A stretch of DNA of 64,000 nucleotides from assembly GCA_963778165.1 (NCBI GenBank), contig CAVZTE010000006.1, positions 1 to 64,000 on the forward strand, given 5' to 3'. A program made the position numbers and the translations under genes. The DNA is from Bog-756 sp963778165 (lineage in GTDB: Bacteria; Actinomycetota; Acidimicrobiia; Acidimicrobiales; RAAP-2). The notes under the pieces are model-generated. The model saw nothing but the letters and a program-made list of their open reading frames with translations, made no database searches and was not told the DNA's origin. This document shows, piece by piece, positions 57,313-64,000 of this stretch (positions are counted from its first letter, which is position 1; each line of letters opens with the position of its first letter).

Positions 57313-58557
57313 CTACCGCCTGGGAGCGTCGAAACGCACCGGCAACGAAGTGGGCGACCGGAAGATCATTCCCCGGATGTGGGGGTCGCTGTCGCCGGGG
57401 TCGAGCGTGAGGTTGGGAAGCCGATCGAGGACCTTGTTGACCAGGGTGCGGGTCTCGAGCCGGGCCAGGTGCATGCCCAGGCACATGTGGGGTCCGTGGG
57501 CAAAGGCCAGGTGGGGCAGAGCCGGTCGGAAGATGTCGAACTCCTCGGGGTTCTCCCATCTGGTCTCGTCATGATTGGCTGAGCCCAGGCAGGTCGTGAC
57601 GCTGCCCCCTTCCGGGATGGTCACACCGGCGATCTCCACCTGGCGGGTGGCCGTCCGGTTGATCTGGAGGAGGGGCGGCTCGTAGCGCAAGGCCTCTTCG
57701 ATGGCCTGGGCCAGCAGCGACCGGTCCCGAAGCACAGCCTCGAATTGATCGGTGTGGGTGAGCAGTAGGTACAGAAGGTTGCCCGACGATCGGTAGGTGG
57801 TCTCCGCCCCGGCCGGGAGCAGGAGCCGCAGGAAGGCGTAGATGGCCTCGTCATCGAGCGACTCCCCGTCCACCCGGGCCTGGACCAGATCGCTGATCAC
57901 GTCGTCCCGCGGGTGGACACGACGATCGGCCACGATGCCGGCGAAGTACTCACGGAGGCTCTCCGACGCCTTGAGGCCGCGATCGATATCGGCGCCCAGG
58001 CTGATGAGCTCGATCGACCATCGCTGGAATTGGGCGAAGTCCTCTTCAGGAAGCCCCAGGATCCGGGCGATCACCCGCACCGGGAACTCGAAGGTCAGTT
58101 CCCGGACCAGATCGGCCTCACCGCGGTCGATGAAGCGGTCGATCAACTCGTCGACGATGGGGGCGATGAACTCCGGTTCCCACCGGGCCAGCGACTTCTC
58201 GCGGAACGCCTCGGTCACCAGATTCCGGTTCTGACGGTGCTCAGGTGGGTCCATGCCCAGGATCATGTGGCCCATCACCACGCCGATGGTGGCGTCGTAC
58301 CCGGTGGAGGTGAAGGTCTTCGGGTCGCGGAGGACCTTCGAACAGTCGTCGTAGCGGAAGAGGATCCACTCGTCGGTCAGCTCGAGGCCCTCGGGGAGCA
58401 GTTCGGGGTTCATGAAGTTGCCGGTCCACACCGGCTCGTCCCGGCGCTTCAGGGCGAAGTCGGGGTACGGGTCCCTGGCGTCCCCTCCCACCACGTCGAC
58501 GAAGGTGTCGTACGGGTTGTACTCAGGGTCTTCGGTCTCCTGGTCCTGCAGCGACAT
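57313..58557 (-). CDS. Cytochrome P450
   Basis: 414 residues. Heme-binding loop FAHGPHMCLGMHLAR (Cys about 357), I-helix LLPAGAETTYRSSG, ExxR in EEALRYEPPLLQINR, and HMILGMDPPEHRQNRNLV. It is a class I bacterial P450 needing ferredoxin and a reductase; neither is adjacent. It is not obviously CYP125 or CYP142. It lies between the AurF-like gene and the Mce operon, so lipid or steroid hydroxylation is a reasonable guess. ATG 58557. Confidence 0.92.
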   Translation of the reverse strand: MSLQDQETEDPEYNPYDTFVDVVGGDARDPYPDFALKRRDEPVWTGNFMNPELLPEGLELTDEWILFRYDDCSKVLRDPKTFTSTGYDATIGVVMGHMILGMDPPEHRQNRNLVTEAFREKSLARWEPEFIAPIVDELIDRFIDRGEADLVRELTFEFPVRVIARILGLPEEDFAQFQRWSIELISLGADIDRGLKASESLREYFAGIVADRRVHPRDDVISDLVQARVDGESLDDEAIYAFLRLLLPAGAETTYRSSGNLLYLLLTHTDQFEAVLRDRSLLAQAIEEALRYEPPLLQINRTATRQVEIAGVTIPEGGSVTTCLGSANHDETRWENPEEFDIFRPALPHLAFAHGPHMCLGMHLARLETRTLVNKVLDRLPNLTLDPGDSDPHIRGMIFRSPTSLPVRFDAPRR

Positions 58558-58772
58558 TCTGTGACCTCATCGGATTCTTCACCCGGAAGTGGGCTCGGGC
58601 CTCACTGTACCGGCACCGCTATCGGCCGGCAGTGCGCCGGTGGGGCCGGCCCTCTTTCCGCATGGGGTGGGCGGAACAGGAGTCCGCCACGGGGTCGGGG
58701 CGACCCGGGCTCATTGGCAGGTTACAACCGAGACTCCGCCGGGTATGAGGGTCGCACGCAGAAGGGGGATTG

Positions 58773-59660
58773 ATGGGCCCGAGGGTCGAGGCAGACGATA
58801 GGGGGGCGGTGGCTGACGCGGACAACGGGCTCTTCGTGGGGGCCTCCGGCTTGGTGCCGGTGGACTTCCGCAAAGCGGGGGCCAAGGTGGTTGCCGGTCT
58901 GGCCATCATCGGCGACCTCTTCGCCATGATGCTCGATGCCGTGTCCTCGACCGTGGACGCCATCGTCCATCGGCGCTTCTCCTGGTCGGAGTTCGCCGAG
59001 CAGAGCTGGTTTCTGGTCTCGGTCTGCATTCTCCCCACCATCCTGATCGCCATCCCGTTCGGGCTGGTGCTGGTGCTGGAGGTCGGCGGTCTCGCCGTCC
59101 AGATCGGTGCCAACGCCATCGTCGGTGCGGTGGACGCCATCGGCATCGTACGAGAGGCCGCTCCGGTCATCACCGCCATCATCCTGTCCGGAGCGGGTGG
59201 CTCGGCCATCTGCTCCGACCTCGGATCCCGCACCATGCGGGACGAGATCGCGGCCATGTGGGTCATGTCGATCGACCCCATCGAGCGCCTGGTGGCCCCC
59301 CGGGTCCTGGCCACGGTGGTGGTGGCCCTGCTCCTCAACGGGGTGGTGGCCTTCGCCGGCATCATGAGCGGCTATCTGGCCGCGGTGTTCATCCTCCACA
59401 CCAGCGCCGGCGGGTTCCTCAACTCGTTCAGCTCCTTCGCCCAGCCGGCTGATGCCATCGAGTCGGAGTTCAAGGCGGCCCTGTTCGGGCTGCTGGCCGC
59501 AGTAGTCGCCTCCCACCAGGGCCTCAACGCCAAACGGGGTCCGGCCGGAGTGGGTGAAGCCGTCAACCGCTCGGTGGTCATCACCGGTGTGTTCCTGTTC
59601 ATCCTCAACCTGTTGGTGACCGATGTGTTCCTGGCCATCGTCCCACCGAGGATCCTCTGA
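58773..59660 (+). CDS. yrbEA: MlaE/YrbE-family permease, first of the Mce operon
   Basis: About 295 residues with five or six membrane segments. ILSGAGGSAICSDLGSRTMR, DEIAAMWVMSIDPIERLVAP and RVLATVVVALLLNGVVAFAG form the EExDAxxVMGxxP-like coupling region of MlaE permeases. With YrbEB it forms the membrane channel of an Mce lipid importer, powered by an MceG-type ATPase encoded elsewhere. ATG 58773 has AGAAGGGG upstream. An extended acidic N-terminus precedes the first helix. Confidence 0.92.
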   Translation: MGPRVEADDRGAVADADNGLFVGASGLVPVDFRKAGAKVVAGLAIIGDLFAMMLDAVSSTVDAIVHRRFSWSEFAEQSWFLVSVCILPTILIAIPFGLVLVLEVGGLAVQIGANAIVGAVDAIGIVREAAPVITAIILSGAGGSAICSDLGSRTMRDEIAAMWVMSIDPIERLVAPRVLATVVVALLLNGVVAFAGIMSGYLAAVFILHTSAGGFLNSFSSFAQPADAIESEFKAALFGLLAAVVASHQGLNAKRGPAGVGEAVNRSVVITGVFLFILNLLVTDVFLAIVPPRIL

Positions 59661-59676
59661 TGAAAGGTCTTTTCCC

Positions 59677-60573
59677 ATGAGCGACGGATTGCCGGTGGCC
59701 GGGGAGCCGGGGGCGGGGCGGCTGGCTGCGGTCACCCACCGGGTGTCCTTCCACGGCACCAACCTCGGCTACCGGGTCCGCAACCAGTTCGTGTGGCTGG
59801 GGGAGTTGTTGGTGTTCGTGGTCAAGGTGGTACGGGCCGTGCCCACCGTCCTGCGCCATCATCGGCGCGAGCTCTCGCGCCTGATTGCCGAGGTGACCTT
59901 CGGCGGCGGGATCTTGGCCATCGCCGCCAGCACCATCCTGGTCTCGGCCCTTCTGGCCTCGGTGGTGGGGGTCCAGCTCGGGATCGAGGGGCTACAAGGA
60001 CTCAACATCATCGGTCTGGCCCCGCTGGCCGGGCTGCTCTCGGCGTTCGCCAACACCCGGGAGCTGTCGCCCCTCCTGGCCGGCTACGGCCTGGCCGCCC
60101 AGATGGGATGCCGGTTCACCGCGCAGATCGGGGCCATGAAGGTGAACGAGGAGATCGACGCCCTGGAGGTCATGTCGATACCGTCACTGCCGTACCTGGT
60201 CACCACCCGCCTGCTGGCCGCTCTGGTCGCCGTGGTGCCCCTCTACCTGTTGGCCCTCTCCGGCGCCTATCTGGCCACCCAGTTCGCCGTGCTCACCATC
60301 GCCCATCAGGGCTCGGGAACCTACCTCCACTACTTCTACCTCTTCCTCAACCGGCGGGACATCTTCTACTCGGTACTCAAGGTCATCGTCTTCGCCGTCC
60401 TGGTCACCATCATCCACTGCTACTACGGGATTACGGCATCAGGGGGACCTGAAGGCGTCGGGCGGGCCACCGGTCGGGCCATCCGGGCCAGCACGGTGAT
60501 CATCGCCATCTCCGACATGTTGATGACCCTGCTCTTCTGGGGGGTGTCGGTCCCGGTGAAGGTGACCGGTTGA
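59677..60573 (+). CDS. yrbEB: MlaE/YrbE-family permease, second of the Mce operon
   Basis: 298 residues. VSFHGTNLGYRVRNQFVWLG, ILAIAASTILVSALLASVVG, GYGLAAQMGCRFTAQIGAMK, VNEEIDALEVMSIPSLPYLV (the conserved EExDALxVM coupling helix) and ITASGGPEGVGRATGRAIRA are diagnostic. ATG 59677 follows AAAGG; 16 bases separate it from yrbEA. The stop overlaps the TTG start of mceA. It is the partner permease for lipid uptake. Confidence 0.93.
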   Translation: MSDGLPVAGEPGAGRLAAVTHRVSFHGTNLGYRVRNQFVWLGELLVFVVKVVRAVPTVLRHHRRELSRLIAEVTFGGGILAIAASTILVSALLASVVGVQLGIEGLQGLNIIGLAPLAGLLSAFANTRELSPLLAGYGLAAQMGCRFTAQIGAMKVNEEIDALEVMSIPSLPYLVTTRLLAALVAVVPLYLLALSGAYLATQFAVLTIAHQGSGTYLHYFYLFLNRRDIFYSVLKVIVFAVLVTIIHCYYGITASGGPEGVGRATGRAIRASTVIIAISDMLMTLLFWGVSVPVKVTG

Positions 60574-61919
60574 GCATCGTCGCTCCCCCGGCGCCCGACC
60601 GGGAGACGGCTCCGGCTCCCGTCCAAGCCCCTCGCACCTGGTCGTGGCGACTGGTCGTCCTCGGCGCGGTGCTGGCGGTGCTGCTGGCCGCGGTGGTGGT
60701 CCTGGTGCTCGAGTCCTTCGGCGGGGCGTTCTCGACCTACGCCGTGGCCGACGCCCAGCTTCCGGCCTCATCCACGGCGGTGCCACTGGGTGCGCCGGTG
60801 GAGTACCGCAATGTGACGGTCGGTACCGTGGCCAGCCAGGGGAAGTCGGTCCCCGGGGGGTTGGTTCTCGTCTCCCTCCACCTGCAGAGCTCGATGCTCC
60901 AGACCATCCCCGCCCAGGTCCGGGCCACCGAGACTCCGGTCTCGTTCTTCGGGGATCCCTACATCGAGCTGGTCCCGCCGCCCAAGCTGGGTACAGCCCG
61001 ACTCCTGCCCGGGGCGACGATTCCCGCTCTGCAGGTCGGCCAGACGGGATCGCTGCAGGCCACTCTGGGGAGCCTCGATTCCCTCTTGACCAAGCTCCAA
61101 CCCGGCGAGCTCGATGCCGCTCTGACCGCACTGGCCAGCTCGCTCCAGGGCAACGGAACGTCCCTGGGCCACAACCTGGTCCGGGCCAACACCTACTTCG
61201 ACCAGATGCTGCCGCTGTGGCCCACGGTGGTCTCGAACCTCGACACCCTGGTCCCGGTGGCGAATCAGTTCGCTGCTTCCACTCCCGACATCCTGCAGAT
61301 CCTGGCCAACCAGACCACGACAGCCAAGACCATTGACGGCCAGGCCTCGGAGGTCCGCAACGCCATCGGTGGGGGCGAGGTCCTCACCGGAGACCTCTCG
61401 CGCATCTTCACCGCCATCGAGCAACCATTCAACGTTCTGGCCGCTGACTCCGGCCCGTTCCTGACGGCCATCTCCCAGAACCCCGAGGAGATCAGCCAGC
61501 TGCTCCAGGGCCTCGACTCCTGGGCCAATGCCTGGATCGCGGCCGAGGCCTCGGGGCCGTATCTGAAACTGACCCAGACCGAGGTGGTGGCCAATCCGGC
61601 CGATCTCGGGCTGGCCGTGCTGGGAGGTCCCCAGGCCGCCGCCTACCTCGGCGCCGGCCTCGGGCCAGGTTTCGTGAATCCTCCGACATACACCTCGGCC
61701 GGCACCCTGACCGACGACGACAACAGCCCGGTGCCCACCTCGGCCCTGCTCTCGTCCGCCACTCCGACCTCGACTCCCGCCCCGGTGATGGCCGAACCCG
61801 CCCAGACCCGGGCCGTGTCACGGATCGTCACCGCGGTGAACGGTGCCGCGCCGTCGTCGCCGGCGGTCTCGACGCTCCTGCTCTCGCCGGTCCTCGAGAG
61901 CCTGGTGGCCCGGTCGTGA
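60570..61919 (+). CDS. mceA: Mce-family protein A (substrate-binding, membrane-anchored)
   Basis: 449 residues. One N-terminal helix (VVLGAVLAVLLAAVVVLVLE, about 29-50), then the MCE domain (VPLGAPVEYRNVTVGTVASQ, FGDPYIELVPPPKLGTARLL), a long helical region with SLDSLLTKLQPGELDAALTA, and a Ser/Thr/Pro/Ala-rich C-terminus. Mce proteins form a hollow needle that guides lipids across the cell envelope to the YrbE pair. TTG 60570 overlaps the yrbEB stop. Confidence 0.9.
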   Translation: MSIVAPPAPDRETAPAPVQAPRTWSWRLVVLGAVLAVLLAAVVVLVLESFGGAFSTYAVADAQLPASSTAVPLGAPVEYRNVTVGTVASQGKSVPGGLVLVSLHLQSSMLQTIPAQVRATETPVSFFGDPYIELVPPPKLGTARLLPGATIPALQVGQTGSLQATLGSLDSLLTKLQPGELDAALTALASSLQGNGTSLGHNLVRANTYFDQMLPLWPTVVSNLDTLVPVANQFAASTPDILQILANQTTTAKTIDGQASEVRNAIGGGEVLTGDLSRIFTAIEQPFNVLAADSGPFLTAISQNPEEISQLLQGLDSWANAWIAAEASGPYLKLTQTEVVANPADLGLAVLGGPQAAAYLGAGLGPGFVNPPTYTSAGTLTDDDNSPVPTSALLSSATPTSTPAPVMAEPAQTRAVSRIVTAVNGAAPSSPAVSTLLLSPVLESLVARS

Positions 61920-63007
61920 GATCGCACCATCGCCGCCCGGGGCTTACCGGAGTCACCGTCAAGATGGTGATCTTCACCGTGGTCTCCGTCATCATCACCT
62001 CGATCGTGATCTCGACCTTGCTCGACGTCAACACCCAGTCGGCCACGGGGTACGTGGCCCAGTTCACCAACGCCTCCGAGTTGCAGGCCGGCGACACGGT
62101 CCGCATCGCCGGTGTGGAGGTCGGCAAGGTCAGCGGCGTGACCCTCCAGCAGGGCCATGCCGACGTCTCGTTCAGCGTTGACAGCTCGCAGCACCTGACC
62201 ACGACGTCACTGGCCGCCATCCACTTCGAGAACCTCCTCGGTGAGCGGTTTCTGGCCATCCTCCCCGGTCCGGGCGGTGGGCGACCGCTAGCTCCCGGTG
62301 GGGTGATCCCCCTGCAGCACACCACTCCGGCGATCGATCTCACCGCGGTGTTCGACGGGTTCCAGCCCCTGTTCGCAGCACTCTCGCCTCAGCAGGTGAA
62401 CAATCTGGCCGGGTCGATCGTCGACGTCTTCCAGGGTGAGTCGGGAACGGTGTCGAACATCGTGGACCAGACGGCCTCGTTGACCAGCAACCTCGCCGAC
62501 CGCCAACAGGTGATCGACACCCTCCTCACCAGCTTGTCGAGCCTCCTCAACACCGTCGGGGTCCACGACACCCAGCTCGGTCAACTCATCGGGAACTTCG
62601 ACACCCTGATGACCAGCGTGGCCGGTTCGCGCGCCCAGCTGGGGTCGGCCATCGACAGCCTGGCCACAGCAGAGAGCACCACGACCGGTCTCATCAACCA
62701 GGCCCAACCGACGCTCAACCAGGACATCCAATCGCTGGCCGTGGCCACCCGGTCCCTGAGTGCCAATCAACAGGGGCTGGACTCAGTCCTCAGCGGTTTC
62801 CCCGGCCTGGTCGACACCCTGGCCAAGATCCAGTCCAACGGCAACTGGGTCGGTGTCTACCTGTGCAACCTGACCATCAACGTGTCCGGGCAACTGGACA
62901 TCTCGCTCATCCCGGGGGTGAGCCCGGTCAACGCGTACCCGAATCCGGTCAAACTGCCCTCCGGGGTCATCGGTGACCCGGCCGACCACACGGCGAGTTG
63001 CTCGTGA
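61916..63007 (+). CDS. mceB: Mce-family protein B
   Basis: 363 residues. N-terminal helix (MVIFTVVSVIITSIVISTLL, about 15-38), MCE domain (SATGYVAQFTNASELQAGDT, VRIAGVEVGKVSGVTLQQG, IHFENLLGERFLAILPG), then coiled helical repeats (ALSPQQVNNLAGSIVDVFQG, DRQQVIDTLLTSLSSLLNTV, QLGQLIGNFDTLMTSVAGSR). It ends with a Cys-Ser after NAYPNPVKLPSGVIG. GTG 61916 and its stop overlap both neighbours (GTGA). Confidence 0.92.
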   Translation: MRSHHRRPGLTGVTVKMVIFTVVSVIITSIVISTLLDVNTQSATGYVAQFTNASELQAGDTVRIAGVEVGKVSGVTLQQGHADVSFSVDSSQHLTTTSLAAIHFENLLGERFLAILPGPGGGRPLAPGGVIPLQHTTPAIDLTAVFDGFQPLFAALSPQQVNNLAGSIVDVFQGESGTVSNIVDQTASLTSNLADRQQVIDTLLTSLSSLLNTVGVHDTQLGQLIGNFDTLMTSVAGSRAQLGSAIDSLATAESTTTGLINQAQPTLNQDIQSLAVATRSLSANQQGLDSVLSGFPGLVDTLAKIQSNGNWVGVYLCNLTINVSGQLDISLIPGVSPVNAYPNPVKLPSGVIGDPADHTASCS

Positions 63008-64000
63008 AGCGGTTCCGCGAGCGCAACCGCGCCCTGACCGGCCTGGTCGGAGTGGTGGTCGTCCTATGCCTCGTGGTGGGGGCACTCAACTTCCCCAGGC
63101 TGCCGCTCATCCACGACAACGCCACCTACCAGGCCGACTTCGCCAATGCCGGCGGACTCGCCGCCGGAGACATCGTCACCGTCGACGGGGTGAAAGTGGG
63201 AAGCATCACCGGCATGGCTCTCCGCGGGGACGAGGTGCAGGTGACCTTCACGGCCTCGGGTACCCGGATCGGGACGACTTCCACCGCGGGGGCCGAGGTG
63301 CTCAGCCCGGTCGGGACCGAGTACATGGAGGTGACGCCGTCGGGCTCCGGATCTCTGCAGGGGCCGATTCCGGTGTCGCGGACGAGCGTGCCCTACAACC
63401 TGGTCACCGACCTGTCCGGCCTGGGCTCGGAGATCCAGCAGTACAACATCCCCCAGCTGGAGAAGGCCCTCGACGTCGGTAGCCAGGATCTGAATGCCAC
63501 CGAGGTGAGCCAGACCACCAGCGCCTTCCGGGGCCTGGCCGCCATCTCACGGGTGATCGGCAACGAGGGGACGTCCCTGGCCGCCGTGGTCTCGCAGGGG
63601 GCCAATCTGAGCAGCGTCCTCTCGCAGCGGAGCCACCAGCTCTTCAACCTGTTCGGCCAGACCGACCTGGTGCTGTCGGTGCTCCAGCAGCGTCGGGCCG
63701 CCATTGACCAGCTGCTGGCCTCGACGGCCACGCTGAGCCAGCAGATCACCTCGATCCTGTCGGTCAACAAGCCGGCACTCACCGCACTGCTCCAGAACCT
63801 CCAGTCGGTGTCGGCCATACTGGCCAAGGACAGCAACGACTTCGGGCAGGCCATACCAGTCCTGGCCGCCTTCAGCCGGTACGCGGCCAATACCGCCGGT
63901 TCGGGCCCCTTCGTCGACGTGTCGGTTCCCACCCTGTTGATCCCCGACGATCTGGCCGACCAGTGCTCCAAGCCCGGGACCTTCCCCAGCAGCAACCCCG
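63004..64000 (+). CDS. mceC: Mce-family protein C, cut by the window edge
   Basis: 332 codons are visible. N-terminal helix (LTGLVGVVVVLCLVVGALNF, about 12-31), MCE domain (YQADFANAGGLAAGDIVTVD, GVKVGSITGMALRGDEVQVT, STAGAEVLSPVGTEYMEV), and the helical region with VPYNLVTDLSGLGSEIQQYN and LFNLFGQTDLVLSVLQQRRA. GTG 63004 overlaps the mceB stop (GTGA). More mce genes probably follow to the right. Confidence 0.92.
   Translation, partial: MKRFRERNRALTGLVGVVVVLCLVVGALNFPRLPLIHDNATYQADFANAGGLAAGDIVTVDGVKVGSITGMALRGDEVQVTFTASGTRIGTTSTAGAEVLSPVGTEYMEVTPSGSGSLQGPIPVSRTSVPYNLVTDLSGLGSEIQQYNIPQLEKALDVGSQDLNATEVSQTTSAFRGLAAISRVIGNEGTSLAAVVSQGANLSSVLSQRSHQLFNLFGQTDLVLSVLQQRRAAIDQLLASTATLSQQITSILSVNKPALTALLQNLQSVSAILAKDSNDFGQAIPVLAAFSRYAANTAGSGPFVDVSVPTLLIPDDLADQCSKPGTFPSSNP

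Noticed and set aside
59660..59680. Six-codon mini-ORF between yrbEA and yrbEB (ATGAAAGG and onward)
   Set aside because: Its ATG overlaps the yrbEA stop and includes the ribosome site of yrbEB; more likely chance than a leader peptide.

Overview
The window looks like a chromosomal piece of a high-GC actinobacterium, most likely near Acidimicrobiia. This is inferred from GTG/TTG starts, leaderless promoters, ATGA/GTGA-coupled operons, an Mce/YrbE operon, F420/PPOX-type and ANTAR proteins, an Lsr2-like domain, Thr/Ser/Pro-rich tails and steroid C/D-ring genes. No rRNA, IS element, CRISPR array or replication origin was seen. There is one tRNA (Ala, anticodon CGC).

Layout. 1-3123: thiD (cut by the edge), dprA and comM on the minus strand; dprA and comM carry many frame breaks, and the block abuts ipdA at a suspicious junction. 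3186-5888: steroid C/D-ring genes ipdA and echA20, divergent from an SDR. 6236-10396: an EAL-domain protein and a three-gene proton-translocating transhydrogenase operon (pntAA-pntAB-pntB). 10551-14291: a membrane PIN-TRAM protein and a GH18-like cell-surface protein. 14410-17610: tRNA-Ala followed by an accessory patch (aldo/keto reductase relic, ERCC4-Lsr2 fusion nuclease, VapBC, TPR relic), bounded by an imperfect direct repeat. 17681-30150: a stress patch: CIRCE-controlled hsp20, STAS protein, small hydrophobic protein, HAD phosphatase, heme-oxygenase-like diiron protein, two catalases, a peroxiredoxin-like protein without its cysteine, nitronate monooxygenase, PPOX, ASCH, SnoaL and TetR genes. 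30243-40954: a dense signalling block (two GAF-ANTAR proteins, two large hybrid kinases, a double receiver, a PAS-receiver-LuxR protein). 41041-46483: a tightly coupled five-gene operon that joins phosphorelay modules and a degenerate GGDEF protein to a HEAT-repeat membrane protein and a processive family 2 glycosyltransferase; a secreted GH16-like enzyme lies beyond. 48679-54248: a DUF2079-type membrane protein, several small unknown genes, an MntP-like transporter and an MBL-rhodanese protein. 54814-58557: dienelactone hydrolase, TetR, AurF-like diiron oxygenase, cytochrome P450. 58773-64000: yrbEA-yrbEB-mceA-mceB-mceC, continuing off the right edge.

Two themes connect genes. Steroid or other hydrophobic substrate use is suggested by ipdA/echA20, the Mce importer, the P450 and the transhydrogenase (NADPH supply). 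Surface polysaccharide under phosphorelay and nucleotide-type control is suggested by the 41-48 kb block; this is the best candidate here for a little-described system.

Single-base frame breaks occur in dprA, comM (at least five), the EAL gene tail, hsp20, the large catalase and one hybrid kinase. Several sit in homopolymers, so sequencing or assembly error is as likely as real gene decay. All functional calls rest on motif and family recognition by eye; no database search was run.
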